The translations under genes were made by a program, and so were the position numbers. Under the pieces are notes generated by a model. It did no database searches, was not told where the DNA came from, and saw only the letters and a program-made list of their open reading frames with translations. Positions 34,614 through 43,836 of a stretch of 64,000 bases of DNA are shown here, one piece after another. How positions within the stretch are numbered: the stretch's first letter is position 1; every line of letters begins with the position of its first letter. Origin of the DNA: Acuticoccus sp039034015 (GTDB lineage: Bacteria; Pseudomonadota; Alphaproteobacteria; Rhizobiales; Amorphaceae); assembly GCA_039034015.1 (NCBI GenBank), contig JBCCBM010000012.1, forward strand, positions 47,084-111,083, given 5' to 3'.

Positions 34614-35609
34614 GTGGCTCACCTTCCCGCGCTCCTTGCGGGCATCGCCAAGAACAACTTTTTGATCCTGGGCCGCGCGGGGATGGACATGTTTGCCGAC
34701 CCGCCAGGCGTTGCGAGCGAGGTGGCCGACACTTTTCGCTCCGGCCTTGGCGGGTCGTCCGCCAACATTGCCGCGGGGCTTTCCAAGCTTGGCAGCCGCG
34801 CCGCGCTCGCAACGTCCGTCTCGGATGATGCTGTGGGCCGGTTTTGCACCAACCAACTCAATGGCTATGGCGTTGACACGCGCTATGTGCGCGCAGTCGG
34901 TGGCGAATACAGAACCTCGCTCGCGGTTTACGAATCCAAGATCGAGGATTTTCAGAACGTCATCTACCGCAACCTTGCCGCCGACTTCCAAGTCACCGTC
35001 GATGACATGGACGCCATCGACATGACCCCCTACGGCGCGGTGGTGGTGACGGGGACGGTGTTTGCCGCAGAGCCCTCCCGTTCCGCGACCTTCCACGCCA
35101 TGGCGCGGGCGCGCGCTGCCCAGCGCCCCATCATCCTCGACATTGATTATCGGCCCTATTCCTGGCCCTCAGCGGCGGTGGCGTCGGAGGTTTTGTCCCG
35201 CGCGGGGGCGGAGAGCGACATGATTGTCGGCAATGATGAAGAGTTCGGCTTCATGGCCGGCGCGCTCGAAAAGGGCCTTGAAAAAGCGCGCGAACTCTCA
35301 GCCACCACCGCGGCCGCCGCCATCTACAAGATGGGCGAAAAGGGCGCGATCACGCTTGCCGATGGGGATGAGATCGCGACAGGCATCTACCCCGTCACGG
35401 CGCTCAAACCCAACGGCGCGGGGGACGCGTTTATGGCCGGGCTCTTGTCGGGCCTTGCCGGTGGCGTGCCGCTGCGTGAGGCGGTTTTGCGCGGCTCGGC
35501 GTGCGCGGCCATCGTCGTGTCGAAGCCCGGATGCGCCGGTGCCATGCCCCGCGAGGCCGATCTTTCCAGATTTCTGGCCGATCACCCCGGCCCCACCACA
35601 CCGCACTGA
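34614..35609 (+). CDS. iolC: 5-dehydro-2-deoxygluconokinase IolC (PfkB family)
   Basis: A 331-residue PfkB sugar kinase whose GTG follows the iolD stop with no gap. The N-terminal PfkB box is FRSGLGGSSANIAAGLSKLGSRAAL, and the C-terminal anion-hole/catalytic motif is LKPNGAGDAFMAGLL with Asp as the catalytic base. It phosphorylates 2-deoxy-5-keto-gluconate in the inositol pathway. The start gives the FLILGRAGMDMFADPPG segment typical of IolC. Confidence 0.93.
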   Translation: MAHLPALLAGIAKNNFLILGRAGMDMFADPPGVASEVADTFRSGLGGSSANIAAGLSKLGSRAALATSVSDDAVGRFCTNQLNGYGVDTRYVRAVGGEYRTSLAVYESKIEDFQNVIYRNLAADFQVTVDDMDAIDMTPYGAVVVTGTVFAAEPSRSATFHAMARARAAQRPIILDIDYRPYSWPSAAVASEVLSRAGAESDMIVGNDEEFGFMAGALEKGLEKARELSATTAAAAIYKMGEKGAITLADGDEIATGIYPVTALKPNGAGDAFMAGLLSGLAGGVPLREAVLRGSACAAIVVSKPGCAGAMPREADLSRFLADHPGPTTPH

Positions 35610-35619
35610 GACGCTGCCC

Positions 35620-36462
35620 ATGCACATCGCCCCGTTTGACAACAAGAACGCGCCCATCGTGGATTCCGACCACCCTTTGGTCCCGCTCAACTATTTCAAC
35701 ATTGTAAAACTCACCGAAGGCGAGATCTTCGATTACCGTGTTTCGGGATACGAAACCTGTGTGGTGCCCGCTACCGGCACAGTGACGGTGGAAACAGCGG
35801 GCCAAACCTTCGCCGATATTGGGACGCGTACCGTTGATGTTTGGGGTGGTGAGCCGGAAGGCGTCTATGTGCCCACCGATGCTGCCGCGCGCATCACCTG
35901 CCGGTCAAAAACCGCGGAAGTCTTCGTGGCCGGCGCAAAATTTGCCGAGACGCTGAAACCCTTCGCGGTGCGGGCGGACGACCTCGACGTCGTGCAATAC
36001 GGCTCGGATGACACCAAAACCCACCGCAAAATCAAACACATCCTGGGCGCCTCGTACCACGACCGCGTGGGCCGGCTTTTGGTGTCCGAGCTCTACACGG
36101 TGGGCACTGGCGGCTGGTCGGGCTTTCCCTCCCACAAGCATGACACCGATCGACTGCCCGACGAATCGCGCCACGATGAGACCTACAATTTTCGCTTCAA
36201 GCCGAACCACGGGTCCGGCCTCCAAATGCTCCAGCGCGTCGACAACGAGCCGGGTGATGCCTACCACATCGTTGATGGTTCGACGATCCTGATCGACAAA
36301 GGATACCACCCCTGCGCCGTCTTGCCGGGGTATGAGATGTATTATTTCACGATCCTCGGCGGCCTTTCCCAACGAAGCCTCAAACAATACTTCCAGCCGA
36401 CCCACGCGGACCAGTTGCACACCATCCCCGGCATCATGGACATGGTCGCAAAGTTCAAATGA
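35620..36462 (+). CDS. iolB: 5-deoxy-glucuronate isomerase IolB
   Basis: This 280-residue bicupin starts at ATG 35620, 10 bp after iolC; a much longer frame overlapping iolC has no support. It has the IolB metal-binding segment (GGWSGFPSHKHDTDRLPDESRHDETYNFRFKPNHGSGLQ) with His and Glu ligands, and the C-terminal YHPCAVLPGYEMYYFTILGG. It isomerises 5-deoxyglucuronate to 2-deoxy-5-keto-gluconate between the IolD and IolC steps. Confidence 0.94.
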   Translation: MHIAPFDNKNAPIVDSDHPLVPLNYFNIVKLTEGEIFDYRVSGYETCVVPATGTVTVETAGQTFADIGTRTVDVWGGEPEGVYVPTDAAARITCRSKTAEVFVAGAKFAETLKPFAVRADDLDVVQYGSDDTKTHRKIKHILGASYHDRVGRLLVSELYTVGTGGWSGFPSHKHDTDRLPDESRHDETYNFRFKPNHGSGLQMLQRVDNEPGDAYHIVDGSTILIDKGYHPCAVLPGYEMYYFTILGGLSQRSLKQYFQPTHADQLHTIPGIMDMVAKFK

Positions 36463-37301
36463 GCCTTGCAACACTTGCCGAGGTGCTGCAGCCGGCGCTT
36501 GCCGAGGGGCGGGCGGTGGCGGGCCTTGTGTGCCTGGGCTGGGAGGACGCGCGCGCCTACGCCATGGCCGCGGAGGCGGAAGGGGCGCCCGTGATCCTCC
36601 AGGCGGGCCCCTCATGCCGGGCGCACACGCCGCTCAAGGTGCTGGGCGCCATGTTCCGCACGCTGGGCGAGGCGGTGCGCGTCCCCGTGGTCGTGCATCT
36701 TGACCATGGCACCAGCGCCGACGAGTGCCGCGAGGCGATCGACTGCGGCTTCACCTCGGTGATGTTCGACGGAAGCCGCCTGCCGTTTTCGCAAAACGTC
36801 GCCGAGACGGCCGCCATCGCCGCGATGGCCCACCAGGCAGGCGTCTCGTGCGAGGGCGAAATCGGCTTTGTCGGCTACGCCGGCGGCGAGGCGTCCGCCG
36901 GCACCGACCCGGATGAGGCCGCACGGTTTGCCTCCGAAACCGATGTCGACGCCATCGCGATCTCGGTGGGCAACGTGCACCTTCAAACCGGCCACGAGGG
37001 CGGTCTTGAGGAGCCGCGGATCCGCGCCATCGAGGCCCTCACGCGAACGCCGCTGGTGATCCATGGCGGGTCAGGCGTTCCGGTGGCGCAGCGGCGGGCG
37101 CTCGCGGCCACCTCGTCCATCTGCAAGTTCAACATCGGGACCGAGCTTCGCCAAGCCTTTGGCGCAGAACTGCGCAAAACGCTTGCCGCAAACGAGGCGG
37201 TGTTCGACCGCGTGAAAATCCTGTCGAGCGTGGAGCCTGCGCTCACCCGCGCCGCGCGGGGTGTCATTGAAGCGCTCCACCGGCCGAGGGAGGTTTTGTG
37301 A
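36459..37301 (+). CDS. iolJ: Class II aldolase IolJ-like (6-phospho-5-dehydro-2-deoxy-gluconate aldolase)
   Basis: A 280-residue class II fructose-bisphosphate-aldolase-family protein with the zinc ligands HLDHG, a CEGEIGFVGYAGG acidic segment and VIHGGSGVP near the C-terminus. In an iol operon the expected reaction is cleavage of phosphorylated 2-deoxy-5-keto-gluconate to dihydroxyacetone phosphate and malonate semialdehyde. It overlaps iolB by four bases and iolG by four. The general FBA role is unlikely, since a class I FBA is encoded at 61062. Confidence 0.85.
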   Translation: MSLATLAEVLQPALAEGRAVAGLVCLGWEDARAYAMAAEAEGAPVILQAGPSCRAHTPLKVLGAMFRTLGEAVRVPVVVHLDHGTSADECREAIDCGFTSVMFDGSRLPFSQNVAETAAIAAMAHQAGVSCEGEIGFVGYAGGEASAGTDPDEAARFASETDVDAIAISVGNVHLQTGHEGGLEEPRIRAIEALTRTPLVIHGGSGVPVAQRRALAATSSICKFNIGTELRQAFGAELRKTLAANEAVFDRVKILSSVEPALTRAARGVIEALHRPREVL

Positions 37302-38284
37302 TCCGCCTTGCCATTTTGGGCGCCGGCCGCATCGGCAAGGTGCACGCCGCAAGCGCCCGCGCGCTCCCCGATGTGCGCGTGGTCGCCGTTGCTGACGCGG
37401 TGCCCGACGCCGCCGCCGCCCTTGCAACCGCCGCCGGCGCCACGGTGCGCAACGCCGCGCAAATCCTGGCCGCGGACGATGTGGACGCCATCATCATCGC
37501 GACCCCCACCGACACCCATTATGACCTCATCGAGGGGGCGGCGAAGGCCGGCAAGGCGATCTTCTGCGAAAAGCCCATCGACCTTGCGACCGAGCGCGTG
37601 CGCGCCCTTGCCCCCATCGTGGCGGCCGCAGGCGTCCCCTTCATGACCGGGTTCAACCGCCCGTTTGACCCCAGCTTTGATGCGCTGATCACCCGTGTGC
37701 GCGCGGGCGAGATTGGCGCGGTGGAGGTGGTCACCATCACCTCGCGCGATCCGGCGCCCCCGCCGATGGACTATGTGGCCCGCTCCGGCGGCCTTTTCCG
37801 CGACATGATGATCCACGATTTTGACCTTGCCCGGCGCCTTTTGGGCGAGGCGCCTGTGCGGGTGCAGGCGGCCGGCAGCGCGCTCATCGAGCCACAAATC
37901 GGCGCCCTTGGCGATGTGGACACCGCGGCCGTGATCCTCACAACAGCGTCGGGCAAGATTGCGCAAATCCAAAACTCCCGCCGCGCAACCTATGGCTACG
38001 ACCAGCGCCTAGAAGTCTTGGGCGAACTGGGGATGCTGCGCGCCGAAAACCAGCTGGAAACCACCGTTGAACGCGCGGGGGAGGGGGGCTTTGCCCGCGC
38101 GCCCGCCCGCCACTTCTTCCTGGAGCGCTATGCCGAGGCCTACCGGCGCGAGCTTGCCCACTTCGTGCGCTGCCTCATCGAGGACCGCGCGCCGACGCCC
38201 ACGCTGGACGATGGGCTGAGCGCGCAAATTCTGGCAGACGCGGCAACCCTTGCGTGGAAAGAGGGCCGCCCCATCGACCTTTGA
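37298..38284 (+). CDS. iolG: Inositol 2-dehydrogenase IolG
   Basis: This 328-residue Gfo/Idh/MocA enzyme begins with GTG overlapping the iolJ stop. The Rossmann motif is LAILGAGRIGKVHAASA, then IIIATPTDTHYDLI, KAIFCEKPIDL and the catalytic SGGLFRDMMIHDFDLARRLLGE with the conserved Asp and His. FMTGFNRPFDPSF is a common inositol dehydrogenase segment. It oxidises myo-inositol to 2-keto-inositol, the entry step. It closes the iol run; hpd follows after 40 bp. Confidence 0.9.
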   Translation: MIRLAILGAGRIGKVHAASARALPDVRVVAVADAVPDAAAALATAAGATVRNAAQILAADDVDAIIIATPTDTHYDLIEGAAKAGKAIFCEKPIDLATERVRALAPIVAAAGVPFMTGFNRPFDPSFDALITRVRAGEIGAVEVVTITSRDPAPPPMDYVARSGGLFRDMMIHDFDLARRLLGEAPVRVQAAGSALIEPQIGALGDVDTAAVILTTASGKIAQIQNSRRATYGYDQRLEVLGELGMLRAENQLETTVERAGEGGFARAPARHFFLERYAEAYRRELAHFVRCLIEDRAPTPTLDDGLSAQILADAATLAWKEGRPIDL

Positions 38285-38324
38285 CTGCGCTATATGAAGG
38301 GGAAATTCCAGACGGAGGTTGACA

Positions 38325-39440
38325 ATGGGCCCCTTCCCCCACGGTGCGCCGCCGACGGGCATCACCGCCCAAAACCCCGCCGGCACCGACGGGTTTGAGT
38401 TCGTCGAGTTCGCGGGGCCGGAGCCCGACAAAATCCGCGCCCAGTTTGAAAAGATGGGCTACGCGCATGTGGCGACCCACCGCCACAAAGCCGTGGAACT
38501 GTGGCAGCAGGGCGATGTTTCCTACCTTCTGACCACCGAGCCAGAATGCCACGCTGCCCATTTCATGGAGGCCCACGGCCCCTCCGCCCCCGCCATGGCC
38601 TGGCGCACCGCCGACGCAGCCCACGCCTTCAACCACGCGCTCGCGAAGGGGGCCGAGCCCGTCACCGAGGGCAAAACCGTTGATTGGCCGGCGATCCGCG
38701 GCATTGGCGGCTCGCTGCTCTACTTTGTGGATGGGCACCGCGAACGCTCCATCTACAACGACGCGTTTGAGTGGCACACCAACGCGCACCCCGATGGCGT
38801 CGGCTTTTACTATCTCGATCATCTCACCCACAACGTCCACAAAGGCAACATGGACGTATGGTTCAAATTTTATTGCGACCTCTTCAATTTCCGAGAGATC
38901 CGCTTCTTTGACATCAAAGGGAAATACACCGGCCTCTACTCCCGCGCGTTGACAAGCCCGTGCGGGCGCATCCGCATCCCCATCAACGAAGACCGCGGCG
39001 AGACAGGCCAAATTGTTGAATACTTGAAGCGCTACAACGGAGAGGGCATCCAGCACATCGCCGTTGGCGCCCACGACATTTACGGGAGTGTCGACGCCAT
39101 CGCCGAGCGCGGCCTAAAATTCATGCCACCCCCGCCGCCGACCTATTATCCGATGTCACAAGAGCGCGTGCCCGGGCACGAAGAAGACCTTGCCGCGATG
39201 GCCAAACACGGCATCCTCATCGACGGAGAGGGCGTCACCGAGACTGACGGTTCTGGCGGGCGGGAAACAAAAATCCTCTTGCAAATCTTCTCCAAAACCA
39301 TGGTTGGGCCGATCTTCTTCGAATTCATCCAGCGCAAGGGTGATGATGGCTTTGGCGAGGGCAACTTTAAGGCGCTCTTTGAGGCAATTGAGCAAGACCA
39401 GATTGAGCGCGGCGTGCTTGACACGGAGAGCGCGCGATGA
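38325..39440 (+). CDS. hpd: 4-hydroxyphenylpyruvate dioxygenase
   Basis: This 371-residue iron enzyme starts at the ATG after CGGAGG. It has the two vicinal-oxygen-chelate halves, with iron ligands in YYLDHLTHNVHKGN, EGIQHIAVGAHDI and MVGPIFFEFIQRKGDDGFGEGNFKALFEAIE. It converts 4-hydroxyphenylpyruvate to homogentisate in the cytoplasm. It overlaps hmgA by four bases, so the three tyrosine-degradation genes are coupled. Confidence 0.95.
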   Translation: MGPFPHGAPPTGITAQNPAGTDGFEFVEFAGPEPDKIRAQFEKMGYAHVATHRHKAVELWQQGDVSYLLTTEPECHAAHFMEAHGPSAPAMAWRTADAAHAFNHALAKGAEPVTEGKTVDWPAIRGIGGSLLYFVDGHRERSIYNDAFEWHTNAHPDGVGFYYLDHLTHNVHKGNMDVWFKFYCDLFNFREIRFFDIKGKYTGLYSRALTSPCGRIRIPINEDRGETGQIVEYLKRYNGEGIQHIAVGAHDIYGSVDAIAERGLKFMPPPPPTYYPMSQERVPGHEEDLAAMAKHGILIDGEGVTETDGSGGRETKILLQIFSKTMVGPIFFEFIQRKGDDGFGEGNFKALFEAIEQDQIERGVLDTESAR

Positions 39441-40819
39441 ACAAGCCGCAAAACCCTGCCACCTTCGCCGAAAACCCGCGCGAAGACTGTGTGCCGGGGA
39501 CGGCCACCCGCGTCGGCTTCATGCCAGGCTTCGGCAACGACTTTGAAACCGAGGCCCTCCCCGGCGCGCTGCCGCTTGGCCAAAACTCCCCCCAAAAGGC
39601 GCCCTATGGGCTTTATGCGGAGCAATTGTCAGGCTCGCCCTTCACCGCGCCCCGGGGCACCAATGAGCGCTCATGGCTGTACCGCATCCGCCCCTCGGTC
39701 AAGCACACCGCGCCGTTTCGGCGGATCGAGGTGCCCCACTGGCTCTCCGCGCCCCAGCCGGTGCCGCACGATTTTGCGCTCGGCCAATACCGCTGGAACC
39801 CGCTCCCCCTGCCGCTGGAGCCGCTCACCTTCGTCACCGGCATGCACACGATGACGACGGCGGGCTCCGCCGCCGACCAGTCCGGCATGGCCGCGCACAT
39901 TGCCCTCGTCACCGCGCCAATGCTTGCCGAAGTCTTTGTGAACGCGGACGCAGAAATGCTGCTGGTCGCCCAGGAGGGCCGCCTTTCCATCCACACCGAA
40001 CTTGGCCGCCTTTCCATCGGCCCCGGCGAGATCGCAGTGATCCCCCGCGGCATGAGCGCCAAATACGCACCGGAGGGCGATGCCGCACGGCTTTATGTTT
40101 GCGAAAACTATGGCGCAAAACTCACGTTGCCTGACCGCGGCCCCATCGGCGCCAATTGCCTCGCCAACCCACGCGACTTTAAGACCCCCGTCGCCGCGTT
40201 TGAGGATGATGAGCGCCCCCACACCATCATCATGAAGTGGTGCGGCACCTTCAACGCGTGCGAGATCGGCCACTCGCCGCTGGACGTGGTCGCCTGGCAC
40301 GGAAATTACGCGCCCTATCAATACGATCTGCGCACATTCTCCCCCGTCGGCGCAATCTTGTTTGACCATCCGGACCCGTCGATCTTCACGGTGCTCACCT
40401 CGCCCACCGGCGAGGCTGGGACGGCCAACATCGACTTCGTCATCTTCCCCGAGCGGTGGTTGGTGGCCGAGCATTCGTTCCGCCCGCCCTGGTACCATCG
40501 CAACATCATGTCCGAATTCATGGGCAACATTTTTGGCCGGTACGATGCGAAGGAGGAGGGGTTTTCGCCGGGCGCCGTCAGCCTCCACAACCAGATGCTG
40601 CCCCACGGGCCGGACGTGGATGCCTTTGAAAAGGCAAGCCGCGCCGATCTCCAACCGGCCAAACTCACTGACACCCTCGCCTTCATGTTCGAAACGCGCT
40701 TGCCCCAAATGGTGAGCCCGTTTGCCGCCCAATCCGCCCCCCTCCAGGCCGACTATGCCGCCTGTTGGGACGGCCTCAAAAAGCGGTTCGACGGCACACT
40801 GTCCGGCGACTGGTCGTGA
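39437..40819 (+). CDS. hmgA: Homogentisate 1,2-dioxygenase
   Basis: This 460-residue protein has the family start GFMPGFGNDFETEALPGALPLGQNSPQKAPYGLYAEQLSGSPFTAPR. The C-terminal cupin carries the iron ligands in PPWYHRNIMSEFMG and SLHNQMLPHGPD. It opens the homogentisate ring to maleylacetoacetate. It overlaps hpd and fahA by four bases each. Confidence 0.96.
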   Translation: MNKPQNPATFAENPREDCVPGTATRVGFMPGFGNDFETEALPGALPLGQNSPQKAPYGLYAEQLSGSPFTAPRGTNERSWLYRIRPSVKHTAPFRRIEVPHWLSAPQPVPHDFALGQYRWNPLPLPLEPLTFVTGMHTMTTAGSAADQSGMAAHIALVTAPMLAEVFVNADAEMLLVAQEGRLSIHTELGRLSIGPGEIAVIPRGMSAKYAPEGDAARLYVCENYGAKLTLPDRGPIGANCLANPRDFKTPVAAFEDDERPHTIIMKWCGTFNACEIGHSPLDVVAWHGNYAPYQYDLRTFSPVGAILFDHPDPSIFTVLTSPTGEAGTANIDFVIFPERWLVAEHSFRPPWYHRNIMSEFMGNIFGRYDAKEEGFSPGAVSLHNQMLPHGPDVDAFEKASRADLQPAKLTDTLAFMFETRLPQMVSPFAAQSAPLQADYAACWDGLKKRFDGTLSGDWS

Positions 40820-41805
40820 AGCTTGCCTCCCTCAAAGGCGGGCGCGACGGCCATCTTGTGGTGGTGAGCGATGACCTTTCCCGCTGTCTCCCCGCCGGCG
40901 GCACGCTGCAAGCCGCGCTTGACGATTGGATGGCCGCCGCCCCTCATCTTGCGGCCCTTGCCGCGCGGGTCGCCACCGAGGGCGAGCCGTTTGACGAGCG
41001 GGCCGCCGCATCCCCGCTCCCCCGCGCCTATCAGTGGGCGGATGGGTCGGCGTATGTGAACCATGTGGAGCTTGTGCGCCGCGCGCGCGGCGCCGCCATG
41101 CCCGACAGTTTTTGGACCGACCCGCTGATCTACCAGGGCGGGTCGGACACGTTCTTGGCCCCGCGCGATGCCATCGCCTTCCCCGCTGAAGGTACCGCCT
41201 GGGGCATTGATTTTGAAGGTGAAATTGCCGTCGTCACCGACGATGTGGCGATGGGCACCGGCGAAGACGAGGCGCTCTCAAAAATCCGCCTCATCATGCT
41301 CGTCAACGATGTGAGCCTGCGCGCACTCATCCCCTCCGAGATTGCAAAAGGGTTCGGCTTCTTCCACGCCAAGCCGTCGAGCGCGTTTTCCCCCGTCGCC
41401 GTCACGCCCGATGCGCTGGGCGATGCGTGGGACGGGCGGCTCCACCATCCGCTGTCCGTGGACCTCAACGGCGCGCCCTTCGGCCGGGCGAACGCGGGGG
41501 CGGACATGACGTTCAGTTTTCCGCGGCTGATTGCCCACGCTGCACGGACGCGGCCCCTTTGCGCCGGCACCATCATTGGCTCCGGCACAGTCTCCAACAA
41601 GCCGGGTGGCGCGCCCGCCCGCCCCATCGGCGAGGGTGGGCCCGGCTATTCCTGTCTTGCCGAAATCCGCATGATCGAGACCATTGAGACCGGCGGCCCC
41701 AAAACCCCGTTCCTCACGGAGGGTGACACCGTGCGCATCGCGATGGACGATGGCGACGGTCGCTCGATCTTCGGCGCCATCGAACAGACCGTGCGCCTTG
41801 GTTAG
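40816..41805 (+). CDS. fahA: Fumarylacetoacetate hydrolase
   Basis: This 329-residue protein starts at the GTG overlapping the hmgA stop; a longer frame inside hmgA is unlikely. It has the FAH-fold metal segment (WGIDFEGEIAVVTDDVAMG, with Asp/Glu ligands), FHAKPSSAFSPVAVTPDALG and GSGTVSNKPGGAPARPIGEGGPGYSCLAEIRMIETIE. It hydrolyses fumarylacetoacetate to fumarate and acetoacetate. No maleylacetoacetate isomerase gene lies next to it. It overlaps the convergent tctA by a few bases. Confidence 0.9.
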   Translation: MKLASLKGGRDGHLVVVSDDLSRCLPAGGTLQAALDDWMAAAPHLAALAARVATEGEPFDERAAASPLPRAYQWADGSAYVNHVELVRRARGAAMPDSFWTDPLIYQGGSDTFLAPRDAIAFPAEGTAWGIDFEGEIAVVTDDVAMGTGEDEALSKIRLIMLVNDVSLRALIPSEIAKGFGFFHAKPSSAFSPVAVTPDALGDAWDGRLHHPLSVDLNGAPFGRANAGADMTFSFPRLIAHAARTRPLCAGTIIGSGTVSNKPGGAPARPIGEGGPGYSCLAEIRMIETIETGGPKTPFLTEGDTVRIAMDDGDGRSIFGAIEQTVRLG

Positions 41806-43313
41806 TCGCCCTCGGCGACCGATCGTGCCTTTGCCCGCTGGGCCCGCCACGCGGGAAGGATGATGAGGACGGCGGCAAGCACCAAAAGCCCCGTCGTCAT
41901 CGGCCGCTCCCACAGGAAGGCGGGGCCATCATAAAGCTGCATGGCGCGGGCGAAATTGTCCTCCATCATCCGCCCCAAGATGAAGCCGATGAGGAGCGGC
42001 GCAAGCGGATAGTCCGCAAAGCGCAACAACGTTGCGATAACGCCAAAACCCACCAGGATCAAAAGCTCAGTGGCGTTGTTTTGGCCGATGTAGGCCCCCA
42101 TCAGCGTGAAGAAGAGGATAAAGGGGATCAAGAAATTGCGCGGGACAGCAAGAATTTTTGCAATATAGGGGATAAGCGGAAGGTTGAGGATCAGAAGAAC
42201 CAAGTTCCCCAAATACATCGAGATGATGACAGCCCAGAAAATGTTCGGGTTGTCCACCATCAGCCGCGGCCCTGGCGACACGTTGAGCGCAATCAGCGCG
42301 CCCAGCAAGATGGCGGTCGTGCCAGAGCCTGGGATGCCGAGCGTCAGGAGCGGGACGAAGCTCCCCGTGCAGGCCGCGTTGTTGGCGCTTTCGGGCGCGG
42401 CAAGGCCTTTGACCGAGCCTTTGCCAAACTCATCTTGCTCTTTCTTGGGCGCAATGTTGCGCTCCACCGCGTAACCCAGGAAGGAGGCGATGGTGGCGCC
42501 CGCGCCCGGCAACACGCCAATCAAAAAGCCCTGGATGGACTGCCGGCCGATCACCGGCGCGATGGCCTTGGCCTCGGCCTTTGTGATGCGAAGGTCCTTG
42601 ATGGCTTGGTCGCCGCCTTCCCGCTCGGACCGTTTGGGGTCCAGCACCAAGAAGATCGCTTCCGGGAGCGCAAACATTGCCATCGCGAGCGTGATGAAGC
42701 CAAAACCCGACTGAAGATCCATCACCCCGGCGGTGAAGCGCGGCAAGTTGAAGAGCGCGCCTTCGCCCACCGTTGCCATCATGAGGCCAAGCACCGTCAT
42801 GAGAAGCGCTTTAAACACTTGGCCGGACCCTGCGAACGCCGCAATCGCCGAGAGCCCCACCACCATCAACGCAAAGTATTCGGCCGAGTGGAAGAGCAGC
42901 GCGACGGACGCCAAGATGGGCGCAAAGATGAGGAGGAGCACCGCACCGATGGTGCCGCCGGCAAAGCTTGAGATGGCCGCCACCGTCAGCGCTTTGCCCG
43001 CCTGGCCGCGCCGCGCCATGGGGTACCCATCAAAGGAGGTCGCAACGGTTGAGGCAACGCCCGGCGCATTGATGAGGATGGAGGAGGTGGAGCCACCGAA
43101 AATCGCCCCATAGTAGACGCCCGCAAGGAGAATCAGCGCGGCGGAGGGGTCACCGATCCCGATCGCGATGGGGATCATGATGGCGATGATGGACATGGGC
43201 CCAAGGCCGGGCAGCATGCCGATGAAGGTGCCGATGAGGCAGCCGCCAATCACCATCAAGATGTTGGTGAGGGAAAAGGCCGTCGACAGGCCGATCAAAA
43301 GTCCTTCGACCAT
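41802..43313 (-). CDS. tctA: Tripartite tricarboxylate transporter large permease TctA
   Basis: A 503-residue membrane protein with many hydrophobic helices and the TctA signature regions IGTFIGMLPGLGPMSIIAIMIPIAIG, YGAIFGGSTSSILINAPGVASTVATSFDGYPMARRGQAGKAL and FVPLLTLGIPGSGTTAILLGAL. It is the main channel of a three-part secondary transporter. Last gene of the minus operon hpsN-like/tctC/tctB/tctA; it starts next to the tctB stop. Confidence 0.93.
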   Translation of the reverse strand: MVEGLLIGLSTAFSLTNILMVIGGCLIGTFIGMLPGLGPMSIIAIMIPIAIGIGDPSAALILLAGVYYGAIFGGSTSSILINAPGVASTVATSFDGYPMARRGQAGKALTVAAISSFAGGTIGAVLLLIFAPILASVALLFHSAEYFALMVVGLSAIAAFAGSGQVFKALLMTVLGLMMATVGEGALFNLPRFTAGVMDLQSGFGFITLAMAMFALPEAIFLVLDPKRSEREGGDQAIKDLRITKAEAKAIAPVIGRQSIQGFLIGVLPGAGATIASFLGYAVERNIAPKKEQDEFGKGSVKGLAAPESANNAACTGSFVPLLTLGIPGSGTTAILLGALIALNVSPGPRLMVDNPNIFWAVIISMYLGNLVLLILNLPLIPYIAKILAVPRNFLIPFILFFTLMGAYIGQNNATELLILVGFGVIATLLRFADYPLAPLLIGFILGRMMEDNFARAMQLYDGPAFLWERPMTTGLLVLAAVLIILPAWRAQRAKARSVAEGD

Positions 43314-43796
43314 CTAAATCCCCATCGGCCAGGGGCGCAGGAAGATCCCAAGCACCTCTTGCACCAAATACCAAACGCCAAACGCGGCAATGGCGGACAC
43401 GGCGCCAAGCGTCACAAACCGCCGCTCGCCGAGAACCAGCGCCGAAATCACAAGAAACAGGAAGGTGGAGCCAATAAAGCCCAGCGGCCGCAGCAGCATC
43501 GCATACGCCACCATCAAGCCGACCAAGATGAGCGCTTGGACAAGCTTGTAATCGGTGAGCCGCCGATAGTTGATGTCCATGTCTTCCGGCCGGCGCTGGT
43601 CTTTTTCCAGCCCCAGGAGGATGACGAGGGAAAGGCCCATTCCCATCAATGCCAGCACCTTTGGGAAGGTGGAGGGTTTGACAGGGTTGCGCTGCATGAA
43701 GGGGGGGAGGCCCGCATCCACCAGGAAGAAGGCCGAGTAGCCATAAACGGCGCAGATCAGGAGAAGCGCCAGCGCGATCCAGCGGTCGAGGGTCAT
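43314..43796 (-). CDS. tctB: Tripartite tricarboxylate transporter small permease TctB
   Basis: A small membrane protein of 160 residues from ATG 43796 (or 171 from ATG 43829), with four hydrophobic helices (WIALALLLICAVYGYSAFFL; VLALMGMGLSLVILLGL; LVQALILVGLMVAYAMLLRPLGFIGSTFLFLVISALV) and the KPSTFPKVLAL segment of TctB. The start is uncertain. ATG 43796 lies right after a terminator T-run without a ribosome site, while ATG 43829 lies at the foot of the same hairpin. Confidence 0.85.
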   Translation of the reverse strand: MTLDRWIALALLLICAVYGYSAFFLVDAGLPPFMQRNPVKPSTFPKVLALMGMGLSLVILLGLEKDQRRPEDMDINYRRLTDYKLVQALILVGLMVAYAMLLRPLGFIGSTFLFLVISALVLGERRFVTLGAVSAIAAFGVWYLVQEVLGIFLRPWPMGI

Positions 43797-43827
43797 AAAA
43801 AAGGGCCCGGCGAAAACGACCGGGCCC
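43797..43827 (-). terminator. Intra-operon terminator between tctC and tctB
   Basis: On the minus strand an 8-bp stem GGGCCCGG/CCGGGCCC with a 9-nt loop is followed directly by six T and then the ATG at 43796. It starts 9 nt after the tctC stop. It should limit expression of tctBA relative to tctC, or respond to translation through the hairpin from ATG 43829. Confidence 0.85.
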
Positions 43828-43836
43828 ATCCTTTCA

